DNA from: Bacteroidota bacterium
GTDB lineage: Bacteria > Bacteroidota > Bacteroidia > Chitinophagales > Chitinophagaceae
Assembly (NCBI GenBank): GCA_028876495.1
Contig: JAGWRO010000070.1
Coordinates: 1 to 64,000, forward strand
DNA: 64,000 nucleotides
Reading direction: 5' to 3'
Part shown: one piece after another, positions 45,088 to 54,926 of the stretch
Position numbering within the stretch: position 1 is the first letter of the stretch
How the letters are laid out: each line of letters starts with the position of its first letter
Translations under genes and position numbers: made by a program
Notes under the pieces: generated by a model
The model's input: the letters and a program-made list of their open reading frames with translations, nothing else
What the model was told of the DNA's origin: nothing
Databases searched by the model: none

Positions 45088-47505
45088 TTATTTGGTTTGA
45101 ATTGAGATTGTTTTATCAATAATATCACCATGAATAGTGATACCTGAAACTGTTATCTTATAAGTTCCGGGAACCCCGCTTGTATAAAAGGTGATTGTAT
45201 TATTTGTTTTATCGGTAAAATAATTTCCACTCCAAAATAAAGTCGGAGGGACATCAATAAATGTTGCAGGCTTTGTATCGTCTTCCAGGTAAGTAGTTAT
45301 AGGGAACAATGCCGGTTTTGAAATACCATTTGCATAAAATGTCTTCAGGTTATCTTGCTGTTTAGAAGTCTTATCATCGGCTGGAACATTGCGTGTGGTC
45401 ACTAATATAACACCATTGGCACCTCTCAAGCCGTAACGTGCACCATCCCCTCCTTTTAAAACTTCGATAAAATCAATATTCTTTGGATCTAAAGTATTTA
45501 AATAAGCTATATCCGGACTGTTTTCCTGCATATCACCAACTAGCTTATTAACTTCAGCACCGTTTACTAAAATCATCGGTTCTGAACCTCCATTAGGCGC
45601 TCCCATTTCCGTCAACCCGTTAATAACAAGATATCCGTTTAACAAGTGAAGGCCTCCTACCCCTAATAAAGCATTTCCTACGCTGGTTCTATCGCTCAGG
45701 TCTTTGGATGTAAGAATCGCCGAATTTAAGCTTACTCGTTTTGATATAATATAATTCTCCAGTTTCTGATCTTTCGGCAATGTTGTCTGGGTTTTAAATG
45801 AAATTTGGTTAAATTTCTCATTTTCGTTTTGTTGGTTCGAAGGATAATACTTATCTAGGTATTTTCTTATTTTCCTGCTATCAACAGTTGCTATCTCTTT
45901 CAATGAAGCGGGTGTTTTTACCTTTGGATAAACAATTGTATCAAGAACAATCTTCCCATTATCAGGCCGGCCTTTCAGATTGGTTATCTTTAATACAAAC
46001 CGGGTACTATCGGCATAAGTATCCAAAGGAAATCTAAAACGGCCTTCATTATTGGTGATATCAGAACTAAATATTGAATTGGATATCAGTGTTACTTTTT
46101 TCCCGCTTTCCGGCTCATCTTTTTCATTTACTACTTCTCCTTTTATGTACAAAAGGCTGTCGTCATCAACATTTTCGGTGTTGTCTACCTGTTTGGAAAG
46201 CCCTTCATAATTATTTTCCCTCATCAGCATCAAAAGGTCTTTTTCCTTATCACTAAGGCACCTATTTGTAGCAAGAAAAATATTATCAATTGTTTTAGCT
46301 GTATAATCAGCCGGAAGTGCTGGACATTGCTCTGACGGATCTGAAAATGCTGAATCGATTACAGAAATAGCTACTAAGGATGCTACCGGCTTTTGGTCTC
46401 CGCCTGTTATCGATAAATCCATTGTTACTTTTTCATGTGGCTTATATAATTTTTTATCTGTTGATAGTTGAACATGCAAACTATTATCATCTACATATAC
46501 GCTTCTTTCACTTAACAGTTTAAAGCCTTCATCAAATAAATAGAAGGTTACAATACCATCAGGCAATTTGCTTTTTGGTACAGCTACCTGGTACAAGCCT
46601 CTTCCGATACTTGCAAAAACCATATTGTCTTTTGAAATAGCTATCAAATAACTAAGTGCATCTTTTGTATAAATTGAATCGCCCAATAAAACCCTCACCG
46701 TATAATTTGGTGCCCCCTGGGTTACAGAGACCTGCCCGCTATAAAAATTAAACGGAGGCAAAGGGTAATCCCTTTCTTTGCCATTCCAGTTTATTACAGC
46801 ACGGTATAACCTGTGGCCCGAAGGTTCAAAATCAAATTTCGAAAGTCCGTTTGCATCCGTTGTAAAGCCTGCCATTACCGCATCATAGTTATCTCTTACC
46901 AGGCCTTTAACTGCTACCGGGTTACCATTTAAATCTTTTGCCTGCACGGCAACATTGCAGTCTGCACCTGTGATCAGGTTGCCGCCTTCCGGATAAAACG
47001 TTACTACCAGGCTATCCGAAGGATTAGCGATTTTTGACTGTAATTTAAAATTTGACTCATCACTGCGATTAACCACATAAATGGGCTTTACGCTCATGTT
47101 GTCAGGGTCGGTTTTCAGTATCTGGCGGGTGTAAGCGCGCAGCCAGTAATTGCCCGAAGGCAAAGATTGGGGCAGTACAATTCTCGAATCGGTTTGTTTG
47201 TTAGCAGCATCCAGTATCAATGTTTGTATTACATCATCATTTTTGTCTACCAGGTCTACAAAAAGAAACTTGCTGTCATTATTTATTTTATCAGATATTT
47301 CATTTACCAGGAAGGCCTTAAACCAAAGGCTTTCTCCATTGCTATAAATTGATTTATCAGTTGACATAAACACACGTTGTTGCTCATGGCTTCTGATTGC
47401 TGTTACAAATTGCGCTGAAAATGAATCCAGTTTTTCCTGGGGGGTGTTTTGAGCAAATAAATCTGCAGAAAAAATCAAAGCAATTACGAAAAGAAAGAGT
47501 TTCAT
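45088..47505 (-). CDS. MG2 and TonB-dependent receptor plug domain protein
   Basis: The 805-residue exported protein has a signal peptide (1-18, ending ADLFAQ). An N-terminal MG2-like region typical of alpha-2-macroglobulin relatives (RVFMSTDKSIYSNGESLWF, about residue 44) is followed by further beta-sandwich repeats, a carboxypeptidase-like regulatory segment (IKGEVVNEKDEPESGKKVTL) and a TonB plug-like domain near residue 600-720 (MILVNGAEVN, IDFIEVLKGGDGARYGLRG, NGVILVTTR). The beta-barrel of a receptor is absent. Such proteins are common in Bacteroidota, but their role is unproven. It is a single gene with its own terminator. Confidence 0.8.
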   Translation of the reverse strand: MKLFLFVIALIFSADLFAQNTPQEKLDSFSAQFVTAIRSHEQQRVFMSTDKSIYSNGESLWFKAFLVNEISDKINNDSKFLFVDLVDKNDDVIQTLILDAANKQTDSRIVLPQSLPSGNYWLRAYTRQILKTDPDNMSVKPIYVVNRSDESNFKLQSKIANPSDSLVVTFYPEGGNLITGADCNVAVQAKDLNGNPVAVKGLVRDNYDAVMAGFTTDANGLSKFDFEPSGHRLYRAVINWNGKERDYPLPPFNFYSGQVSVTQGAPNYTVRVLLGDSIYTKDALSYLIAISKDNMVFASIGRGLYQVAVPKSKLPDGIVTFYLFDEGFKLLSERSVYVDDNSLHVQLSTDKKLYKPHEKVTMDLSITGGDQKPVASLVAISVIDSAFSDPSEQCPALPADYTAKTIDNIFLATNRCLSDKEKDLLMLMRENNYEGLSKQVDNTENVDDDSLLYIKGEVVNEKDEPESGKKVTLISNSIFSSDITNNEGRFRFPLDTYADSTRFVLKITNLKGRPDNGKIVLDTIVYPKVKTPASLKEIATVDSRKIRKYLDKYYPSNQQNENEKFNQISFKTQTTLPKDQKLENYIISKRVSLNSAILTSKDLSDRTSVGNALLGVGGLHLLNGYLVINGLTEMGAPNGGSEPMILVNGAEVNKLVGDMQENSPDIAYLNTLDPKNIDFIEVLKGGDGARYGLRGANGVILVTTRNVPADDKTSKQQDNLKTFYANGISKPALFPITTYLEDDTKPATFIDVPPTLFWSGNYFTDKTNNTITFYTSGVPGTYKITVSGITIHGDIIDKTISIQTK

Positions 47506-47857
47506 TTATATGGAGTTATTATTTGGTTGTTATAAATGTAACACTATTTCGTAAAAACCAGTCTATTTAAATAGGGAAAAGAAAAATCTCATTTATTTGT
47601 TTGATTACTGATTTAAACTTTCCCTATTGTAATGCTGTATCAATTCGGGACACAGACTGTATCAAAAACGAACAGCTTTTATTTTTTTAATTTTATAAAA
47701 TATTGAAAACCAATACGTAAATTAATGGCACTAATTTATCAGATAAAGAAAAGAAAATATAAAAATAAAAAATTAGCTCGTTCACTGTTCCGTAAACTTG
47801 AATAACGGTTATGATCAGACGAATTAACTTATTAATTACAATTTATAAATAAAACCA
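47506..47857. other. divergent intergenic region
   Basis: These 352 AT-rich bases separate two divergent units and must hold both promoters. TAAACTTG at 47793-47800 is one base off the -7 consensus for the ABC gene. A copy of the recurring motif lies at 47593-47610. No gene is evident. Confidence 0.4.
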
Positions 47858-48535
47858 ATGCTCTCTTTGCAAAAAATATTTAAATGGTACAACACCGGTG
47901 CTAACCGCACTTTTGTTTTAAAAGACATTCATCTTGACGTAAATGAAGGTGAATTTATTTCCATCATGGGCCCATCAGGTTCAGGAAAATCTACACTCCT
48001 TAATGTGATAGGCATGCTCGATGAGCCCAACGAAGGAGCATATACTTTTATGGGCGAAAATGTTTTTGCCATGAAAGAAAAACAAAGATCACAACTCTTT
48101 AAATCTCATATCGGCTTTGTGTTCCAGGCCTATCATTTAATTGACGAATTAACGGTTTATGAGAATATTGAAACGCCGTTACTTTACCAGAACATCAAAT
48201 CTTCTGAAAGAAAAGCCATGGTGGCCGATATACTAGACCGTTTCCAGATCGTTGGGAAAAAAGATCTTTTTCCAACTCAGCTTTCCGGAGGGCAGCAACA
48301 ATTGGTTGGCATTGCAAGGGCATTAATCGTTAAACCTAAACTCATCCTTGCTGATGAACCTACAGGCAACTTAAATTCAAAACAAGGCGAAGAGATCATG
48401 GATCTTTTTAAAGAATTAAACAACGAAGGAGTTACGATTATCCAGGTAACTCATTCAGAAAAAAATGCCGATTATGGATCAAGGATCATCAATTTACTGG
48501 ATGGGAGAATTGAGTCAATCCACCACAAGAATTAA
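47858..48535 (+). CDS. ABC transporter ATP-binding protein (MacB/LolD type)
   Basis: The 225-residue ATPase has Walker A GPSGSGKSTLLNVIG, a Q-loop VFQAYHLIDELTVYENIETP, the signature LSGGQQQLVGIARAL, Walker B LILADEPTGNLNS and an H-loop VTHSEKN. It belongs to the MacB/LolD/FtsE group that powers export or lipoprotein release with FtsX-type permeases. No permease gene and no periplasmic adaptor are adjacent; a TolC-type gene follows after 43 bases. The permease must therefore be encoded elsewhere, or the pair works differently. Confidence 0.92.
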   Translation: MLSLQKIFKWYNTGANRTFVLKDIHLDVNEGEFISIMGPSGSGKSTLLNVIGMLDEPNEGAYTFMGENVFAMKEKQRSQLFKSHIGFVFQAYHLIDELTVYENIETPLLYQNIKSSERKAMVADILDRFQIVGKKDLFPTQLSGGQQQLVGIARALIVKPKLILADEPTGNLNSKQGEEIMDLFKELNNEGVTIIQVTHSEKNADYGSRIINLLDGRIESIHHKN

Positions 48536-48538
48536 CCA

Positions 48539-48572
48539 AGAACTAAGAACTAAGAACTAAAACAAAGAACTA
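48539..48572. repeat. AGAACTA heptamer repeats between ABC and TolC genes
   Basis: AGAACTA occurs three times in tandem (48539-48559) and once more at 48566-48572, just before the tolC-like ATG. It probably shapes the translation-start region of that gene. Confidence 0.7.
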
Positions 48573-48578
48573 AAAAAT

Positions 48579-49994
48579 ATGAAATCATTTTTTTTAAATA
48601 TTGTCTTCGCCACTTTTGCCCTGTTTGCCTCTGCACAGCAAAGGTTAACACTGAAGCAAGCTGTTGAAATCGGAATAAAAAACAATATTGATGTTTTACA
48701 ATCAGATCTGCTAATGCAAAAAGCAGGTATAAATCTGAAACAATCAAAAGAATATAGGTTGCCCGACCTCAATGCGAGCCTGAATCATGGCAAGAACTTC
48801 GGGCGTAGTATTGATCCTTTTACCAACGGCTACATTGACCAGAAAGTAGGTTATGCCAATTACAGTGCAAGCAGTAATCTTTTATTGTTCAATGGCTTTG
48901 CCTTACAGAATCAAATAAAAGCCAACAAACTCGGATATGAAGCTTCAAAAGAAGAATTGCAACAGGCAAAAGACAATCTTACCATTAATATCATTTTGGC
49001 TTACCTGCAGGTTTTAAGTGCAGAAGAAGTGTTGAAACAATCGCAGGACCAGGTAACCGTTACACAAAAACAAGTGGAGCGGCTTGACATTTTAAATAAA
49101 TCAGGTGCTATTCTGCCTGCAGATTTTTTTGATATGAAAGGGCAATTGGCTACTGACCAGGTTGCGATCTCAGATAATAAAGCCAACCTGGAGACAGCGA
49201 AACTCAACCTCGTTCAGCTTTTGAATATTCCTTACCATAAAGATTTAGAATTAGAAAAAATTCCTGCTGAGAATTTCAACCCTGATTATTCCGGCACACC
49301 TGATGAAATTTACAAAACCGCATTACAGCAATTTGCGCAGGTGCAGGCAGTAAAACTAAGAACGCAAAGCGCGGAAAAAAATATCCGTTCTATTAAAGGC
49401 CAACTGTTTCCTACTCTTTCACTTGGCGGCAGCGTTAACACCAATTATTCGAGTGTGGCTACCCGTGAGTATTTTGTAAACAGCACTGAAAACCCCTCTT
49501 CCAATTATGTAACTGTTAGCGGAACACAATACCCGGTGATCGTAAAGCAGGATATTTACACCTCAAAAAAGATCAGCTTCGGAAACCAGTTGAGCAATAA
49601 CCTCTTTGAAGCAGTGAATGTGGGTTTAACAATTCCGTTGTTCAATAACGGGCGTATAAGAAACCAGGTAAAGATGGCTAAACTGGAACTTAAAAACAGT
49701 CAGTATCTGGAACAAAACACTAAAACCCAGTTGCAGCAATCCATTGAGCGCGCCTATGTAAATCTCACTTCGGCTGCTGATAAGTATAAATTATTACAAG
49801 ACCAGGTAAGTGCCTTTGCTGAATCTTTCCGCACGGCAGAGATCCGTTTCAATGCAGGTGCCATCACTTCTGTTGATTACCTGATCGCTAAAAATAATTT
49901 GAACCGCGCTCAATATAATCTCATCACCGCAAAATATGATTTTGTATTAAGAGAAAAAGTATTGGATTATTATGGCGGAAAGCCATTGTGGTAA
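48579..49994 (+). CDS. TolC family outer membrane efflux protein
   Basis: A 471-residue protein with a signal peptide (about 1-19, ending LFASAQ) and two OEP repeats. The first begins RLTLKQAVEIGIKNNIDVLQ, and the second is marked by VNVGLTIPLFNNGRIRNQVKMA. Long coiled coils follow each, as in TolC channels that cross the outer membrane and periplasm. It forms an operon with the ABC ATPase upstream. A typical efflux set would also include a membrane-fusion protein and a permease, which are missing here. Confidence 0.93.
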   Translation: MKSFFLNIVFATFALFASAQQRLTLKQAVEIGIKNNIDVLQSDLLMQKAGINLKQSKEYRLPDLNASLNHGKNFGRSIDPFTNGYIDQKVGYANYSASSNLLLFNGFALQNQIKANKLGYEASKEELQQAKDNLTINIILAYLQVLSAEEVLKQSQDQVTVTQKQVERLDILNKSGAILPADFFDMKGQLATDQVAISDNKANLETAKLNLVQLLNIPYHKDLELEKIPAENFNPDYSGTPDEIYKTALQQFAQVQAVKLRTQSAEKNIRSIKGQLFPTLSLGGSVNTNYSSVATREYFVNSTENPSSNYVTVSGTQYPVIVKQDIYTSKKISFGNQLSNNLFEAVNVGLTIPLFNNGRIRNQVKMAKLELKNSQYLEQNTKTQLQQSIERAYVNLTSAADKYKLLQDQVSAFAESFRTAEIRFNAGAITSVDYLIAKNNLNRAQYNLITAKYDFVLREKVLDYYGGKPLW

Positions 49995-50049
49995 ATTAGA
50001 AATCTGACGATTTTATTTGTTTACTCAAAAACTTTCTCATGTTTGGTTT

Positions 50050-50084
50050 GGGTGCAGGTTGAAAGGCCTGTGCCTTTTTTTTTA
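50050..50084 (+). terminator. terminator after the TolC gene
   Basis: GGTGCAGG (50051-50058) pairs with CCTGTGCC (50067-50074), with two wobble pairs, and is followed by nine T. Confidence 0.8.
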
Positions 50085-50228
50085 ATTAAAAAACTTCTTT
50101 AATTGTTTATTTACTACGCTTTTTAATCAACAAAAATTCTAATTCATCCCAGAATTCCGATAGCTCTATTTTAGCGAATGAATAACTAAAACCTAAACCG
50201 CTTTCTGCTATCTAAAGCGATCTTCACT

Positions 50229-50236
50229 TATCTTTG
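50229..50236 (+). promoter_or_regulatory. -7 box of the purine nucleoside phosphorylase gene
   Basis: TATCTTTG fits TAnnTTTG, 20 bases before the ATG at 50256. No -33 TTTG is evident. Confidence 0.45.
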
Positions 50237-50255
50237 ACCACAATTTTTTTAATGA

Positions 50256-51074
50256 ATGCTTATGCTGAATGAAATCAACGAGACGGTACAATTTATTCAA
50301 TCCATGTATGCCACCAAACCTTCTGTAGGAATCGTACTGGGAAGCGGACTTGGCAGTTTTGCTGATGAGATAGATATTGAATGTGAAATTCCTTACAGCG
50401 ATATTCCACATTTCCCTGTAAGTACTGTAAAAGGGCACACCGGCAAACTCATCTTTGGAAACCTTGGAGGTAAAAAAGTGGTGGCAATGGCGGGACGATT
50501 TCATTATTACGAAGGCTACTCTACTAAAGAAGTAGTTTTCCCGATACGGATTCTTAAATTTTTAGGCATTCAGACTTTAGTGCTTAGTAATGCAGCGGGC
50601 GGCATCAATCAATCTTATAAAGTGGGCGACCTGATGATCATCCATGACCATATCAGTATGCTTACTATAAATCCATTGATTGGCAAAAACGAAGAAGTAT
50701 TTGGTGAACGTTTTCCTGATATGAGTGAACCTTATAAAAATAATTTAATAAAGGCAGCGAAACAGATAGCTTACGAAAATAATATTGAACTCAAAGAAGG
50801 TGTATATGCCGGCGTTACCGGTCCTACGTTTGAAACCCGGGCTGAATATAAAATGCTTAACCTGCTGGGCGCAGATGCCGTGGGCATGAGCACCGTGCAG
50901 GAAGTGATTGCGGCAGTTCATCTCGGCTTGCCGGTTTTTGCGATGAGTGTGATCACGGATGTAGGGATAAGAGAAGAAGAAAATACGATCACGCACGAAG
51001 AAGTACTGCAAGCCGCAAAAGAAGCAGAACCTAAGCTCACACTGATCTTTAAACAATTGATAGTGCAGTTGTAA
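50256..51074 (+). CDS. purine-nucleoside phosphorylase, trimeric class
   Basis: A 272-residue enzyme that cleaves inosine, guanosine and their deoxy forms with phosphate for purine salvage. Signatures include VGIVLGSGLGSFADEI, GRFHYYEGYS, LVLSNAAGGIN and GVTGPTFETRAEYKMLN, typical of the trimeric class II enzymes rather than hexameric DeoD. An alternative ATG two codons downstream (MLNEINE) is possible. A putative porin gene follows after 12 bases in the same direction, so the two are likely co-transcribed. Confidence 0.95.
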   Translation: MLMLNEINETVQFIQSMYATKPSVGIVLGSGLGSFADEIDIECEIPYSDIPHFPVSTVKGHTGKLIFGNLGGKKVVAMAGRFHYYEGYSTKEVVFPIRILKFLGIQTLVLSNAAGGINQSYKVGDLMIIHDHISMLTINPLIGKNEEVFGERFPDMSEPYKNNLIKAAKQIAYENNIELKEGVYAGVTGPTFETRAEYKMLNLLGADAVGMSTVQEVIAAVHLGLPVFAMSVITDVGIREEENTITHEEVLQAAKEAEPKLTLIFKQLIVQL

Positions 51075-51086
51075 GAATTCTTATAC

Positions 51087-53156
51087 ATGGCCATTTCTCA
51101 AAAAATATCTACTCAAAATACCCTGATCCAAAAAATTAGTGTTTTAATTGTATTGCTTTTGTGCATTCAATTTGCAGATGCGCAGTTGCCCAATTTCAGA
51201 TCAGGAAATCCACTGGGCAGTATGAGAAGTATGGGCGGCGGAAATTCCGGTTCAGACACCATCGCTTTTGAGCATCGTGATGACCTGAAAGATTCTATCA
51301 CCATTTTTTATTTCCACCTCAATTCTTTGGTTAGAGAATTTCTCGATTCTTCTTTAAATGATTATGGAAAAGTTTATACGGTTCCTGCCGGTTATAAAAC
51401 GCTTGGCAATAATGGCAATGCAGCCTACCCTATTCTCTTTACACCTTTACTAAAAGCTGGTTGGGACGCAGGTTTCCACGCTTACGATCTTTATAAATTT
51501 ACTTTGGACAATACCCGCTTTTTCCAAACCACCAAACCTTATACCCAACTTGGGTATTACCTTGCTTCAGGAAAAGAGCAGGTGGTGAAAGTATTACAAA
51601 CGCAAAATATTAAACCGAACTGGAACGCCGGTATAGAATACCAGTTGATCTCTTCACCGGGGATTTTCCAAACACAAAATACTAACCACAACAGTTACCG
51701 CTTCTTTTCAAATTACCGTGGAAAAAGAAAAAGGTATGGCGCTTACCTGGTGCTGCTTGGCAATAAACTCAATTCCTCTGAAAACGGTGGAATAGTGGCG
51801 GATTCCTTTTTGCAAAATCCTACTTATAAAAAAAGCCGTCTGTCGGTTCCTGTAAATCTTGGAGGCGATAATGAAACGCCCAACATATTTTCAACAACCA
51901 TAAATACAGGCAACCTTTATACTAATTTCACCGCATTTTTCAGGCAGAGTTACGATATCGGTAAAAAAGATTCTATCATTATAAATGATAGTACCACAGA
52001 ATATTTATTCTATCCAAAACTCCGTTTTCAACACTCAATTACCTATACTTCTTCGAAGTACCAGTTTAAGGATACGTTGACAAACCCCAGCTTTGCGAAA
52101 GGGGACTCCGCTTTTTTCAAGGAGCATTATGATACCAGTTTAAACCCAACGTATGGCCTTAATTTCCTGGTACAGGACCGCTGGAAATTTGTTTCAAATG
52201 ATTTCGTGGCACTCTCGTACCCTGACACCAAAAACCTGGGCCAGTATGTTGAAGCGGGTTTGCGTTTGGAAAACTTTTCGGGATATTTTGAATCGGGAAA
52301 GAAAAATTTTTTCAACATAGTGCTCCACGGAGAATACCGCAATAAAACAAGAAACCGTAAATGGGATGCCAATCTCAATGGCGAATTGTATACTGCCGGC
52401 CTCAATGCCGGAGACTTTAATGCGTACGCCTCTCTTACCCGAACCCTTAATCAAAAATTAGGCGATGTGCAGGTAACTTTTCAAAATGTAAACCGCTCGC
52501 CTTCCTACATTTACGAAGGTGCTTCTTCTTTTAATTTTGGGAACAGCCTGAATACCAAAAAAGAAAACATAAGCGTGTTAACGGCTATGGCCAACAATCC
52601 ACGTTTTACTTTGATGGCACGAAACATTTCTATTGCTAACTATACTTACTTCAAAAATTTTTATCAAACAGATCAGTTCAACGGACTTGTAAATATCACG
52701 CAGGTTACTGCTTCTACTCATGCAAAAGTAGTGGGGCATTTAAATTTGTACAGTGATTTTATTGTACAACAAACAGCAGGTAATAATCCCATAAAAGTTC
52801 CGCTTTTTTATACACGGCAAAGGCTGGCGTTTGAAGGAAACTTTTTTAAAAACCTGAACCTGAGCACAGGCATAGATGTAAATTACAACACGCCATACAA
52901 GCCTTATAATTATTCACCGGTGATGGGTAAGTTTTTTCCGCAGGATAGTCTAACGATTAGCAATCTTCCGCAGGTGAGTGCCTTTTTTAATTTCAGGATC
53001 AAATCATTTTTTGCTTTTATCAAAGCTGAAAATCTGAACACGCTTAATGTTCAAAAAAATGATTTTGGATTTACCAATAACAGTTTTGTCGCCCCGCTGT
53101 ATCCATTGCCAGGCATGATTATAAGGTTTGGTGTTAAGTGGGGTTTTGTAAATTAG
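51087..53156 (+). CDS. putative outer membrane porin
   Basis: A 689-residue outer-membrane protein with a signal peptide (about 1-32, ending ADAQ). A basic/acidic linker (GSMRSMGGGNSGSDTIAFEH) precedes a large predicted beta-barrel rich in aromatic-ended strands. It closes with MIIRFGVKWGFVN, the usual C-terminal strand. This fits the putative porin (Porin_10) family of Bacteroidota. It lies 12 bases after purine nucleoside phosphorylase, which could mean nucleoside or small-solute passage, but that is speculation. Confidence 0.82.
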   Translation: MAISQKISTQNTLIQKISVLIVLLLCIQFADAQLPNFRSGNPLGSMRSMGGGNSGSDTIAFEHRDDLKDSITIFYFHLNSLVREFLDSSLNDYGKVYTVPAGYKTLGNNGNAAYPILFTPLLKAGWDAGFHAYDLYKFTLDNTRFFQTTKPYTQLGYYLASGKEQVVKVLQTQNIKPNWNAGIEYQLISSPGIFQTQNTNHNSYRFFSNYRGKRKRYGAYLVLLGNKLNSSENGGIVADSFLQNPTYKKSRLSVPVNLGGDNETPNIFSTTINTGNLYTNFTAFFRQSYDIGKKDSIIINDSTTEYLFYPKLRFQHSITYTSSKYQFKDTLTNPSFAKGDSAFFKEHYDTSLNPTYGLNFLVQDRWKFVSNDFVALSYPDTKNLGQYVEAGLRLENFSGYFESGKKNFFNIVLHGEYRNKTRNRKWDANLNGELYTAGLNAGDFNAYASLTRTLNQKLGDVQVTFQNVNRSPSYIYEGASSFNFGNSLNTKKENISVLTAMANNPRFTLMARNISIANYTYFKNFYQTDQFNGLVNITQVTASTHAKVVGHLNLYSDFIVQQTAGNNPIKVPLFYTRQRLAFEGNFFKNLNLSTGIDVNYNTPYKPYNYSPVMGKFFPQDSLTISNLPQVSAFFNFRIKSFFAFIKAENLNTLNVQKNDFGFTNNSFVAPLYPLPGMIIRFGVKWGFVN

Positions 53157-53238
53157 GACCACAATCTTAATCATCTGCTTCCCATTTTCTACTTGTATTT
53201 TATACCTATTTTTGAGGAGAAAATTGACTCAGAAGAAA

Positions 53239-53715
53239 ATGCAGATAAGAAATATCGTTTCAAAAGACAATGCAGCTATGGCAAAGATCATCCGTGATTC
53301 ATTGGAAGAATTTAATGCAGCCAAACCCGGTACGGTTTATTTTGACGAAACTACCGATCGGTTAAGCGATGTTTTTACTGCTCCGCGTTCTGCTTATTTT
53401 GTAATTAATGTTGATGGAGAAGTTGCAGGCGGCGCAGGTATTTACCCAACGAAAGGATTGCCTTCAGATACCTGTGAGCTGGTAAAAATGTATGTGGCTA
53501 AAAAGTTCAGGGGAAACGGTTACGGACAAACGCTTTTAGAAAAATGCATGCAAGAAGCAAAAAAAGAAGGGTTCAAAAAAATGTATATAGAATCAATGCC
53601 CGAACTTTCCAATGCCATTGGTATGTATGAGAAGAACGGGTTTCAGTTCATTAGCCATTTACTGGGCAACAGCGGCCATACTGGTTGCGATATATTTATG
53701 ATAAAGAAACTGTAA
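53239..53715 (+). CDS. GNAT family N-acetyltransferase
   Basis: A 158-residue acetyl-CoA-dependent transferase. The acetyl-CoA motif A is CELVKMYVAKKFRGNGYGQTLLEKC (Q/RxxGxG/A type), and YEKNGFQFISH marks the C-terminal strand. The ATG at 53239 is preferred to an upstream TTG at 53212 that adds nine basic residues. The substrate is unknown. It is followed 44 bases later by an epimerase-like gene in the same direction. Confidence 0.87.
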   Translation: MQIRNIVSKDNAAMAKIIRDSLEEFNAAKPGTVYFDETTDRLSDVFTAPRSAYFVINVDGEVAGGAGIYPTKGLPSDTCELVKMYVAKKFRGNGYGQTLLEKCMQEAKKEGFKKMYIESMPELSNAIGMYEKNGFQFISHLLGNSGHTGCDIFMIKKL

Positions 53716-53759
53716 CCACGTACCTTTTAATAATTTTATTATAGTAAAATAAAAAGATC

Positions 53760-54692
53760 ATGCAAACCATACTCGGCTCCGGTGGCGCAATCGGTATTCC
53801 TTTGGCAAAAGAATTATTGAAATATACTGACAAAGTGCGCCTCGTTGCCCGCCACCCCAAAAAAGTAAAGGAGAGCGATGAACTTTTTGCTGCCGATCTT
53901 ACCAATAAAGAACAGGTAGATAAAGCGGTAGCAGGTTCCGATGTGGTATATCTGGCTGCCGGCCTTCAATACAAAATCAACGTGTGGCGGAAACAATGGC
54001 CTTTGATTATGCAGAACACGATAGATGCATGTCTTGCTCATCATGCCAAATTGGTTTTTGTAGATAACGTATATGCTTATGCGCCGGATGAAATTCCACA
54101 CATGACAGAAGAATCACGCATTGCACCGGAAACCAAAAAAGGAAAAGTGAGGGCTGAATTGTTGCAAATGATCTTTGATGCCATTGAGAAAAAAGGGCTT
54201 ACGGCATTAATTGCCCGCAGTGCCGATTTTTACGGCCCGAATGTAAAAACCGGTTTCCTCAATCTTTCGGTTATTGATAAATTTAAAAAGAAACAAAAAG
54301 CCTATTGGCAAGCCGATGCTCATAAGATTCATTCTTTTACCTTCACACCCGACGCCGCCAAAGCCATAGCCTTGCTGGGGAACACACCTGATGCTTACAA
54401 CCAAACGTGGCATTTGCCCACCTCTTCAGAAAAATGGACAGGTGATGATTTTATAAATCATGTTGCCGAAGCTATGCATGTGAAACCGCGTTATTTTACG
54501 CTTACCAAAACCATGATCGCCCTTACCGGACTTTTTTCACCGATAGTGAAAGAACTGAAAGAAATGCAATACCAGAATGACCGGGATTATTTTTTTGATA
54601 GCAGCAAATTTGATAAACGTTTTTCGTTTACTCCTACCAGTTATAAAGATGGGATAGAACAAATTGTAAAGAAAGAAATGGCTGAGCTATAG
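53760..54692 (+). CDS. NAD-dependent epimerase/dehydratase-like protein
   Basis: A 310-residue Rossmann-fold protein of the atypical SDR type. The nucleotide-binding loop is GSGGAIGIPLAKELLKY (GxGGxIG). The middle has VYLAAGLQYKINVWRKQWP and FVDNVYAYAP; the catalytic Tyr/Lys pair of classical SDRs is not clear. The C-terminal half fits NAD(P)-binding NmrA/epimerase-like proteins. Substrate unknown. It probably belongs with the acetyltransferase gene upstream. Confidence 0.8.
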   Translation: MQTILGSGGAIGIPLAKELLKYTDKVRLVARHPKKVKESDELFAADLTNKEQVDKAVAGSDVVYLAAGLQYKINVWRKQWPLIMQNTIDACLAHHAKLVFVDNVYAYAPDEIPHMTEESRIAPETKKGKVRAELLQMIFDAIEKKGLTALIARSADFYGPNVKTGFLNLSVIDKFKKKQKAYWQADAHKIHSFTFTPDAAKAIALLGNTPDAYNQTWHLPTSSEKWTGDDFINHVAEAMHVKPRYFTLTKTMIALTGLFSPIVKELKEMQYQNDRDYFFDSSKFDKRFSFTPTSYKDGIEQIVKKEMAEL

Positions 54693-54926
54693 TAAACAAG
54701 AAAATAATGAGGATTTTTGTTTTGCGAGAAACTGACTTACCAAACGAACTGTTTCGATTCTTAACGGCAGGCAGATATAAAATGTTGCCTGCTAAAATAT
54801 AGATTTTTCATATTGAAAAAATATGGATAACTGCATCTAATGTCATAAATTTACGCGTTACCGCAATACTTTGGCGACAGTGCATTTTGAACTGATAGAA
54901 CTAAATTCAAACAGAAAATTGAAATC

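Noticed and set aside
54767-54792. Hairpin GCAGGCA/TGCCTGC upstream of the TMEM175 gene
   Set aside because: No T run follows on either strand and it is far from a stop codon, so it is a weak terminator candidate only.
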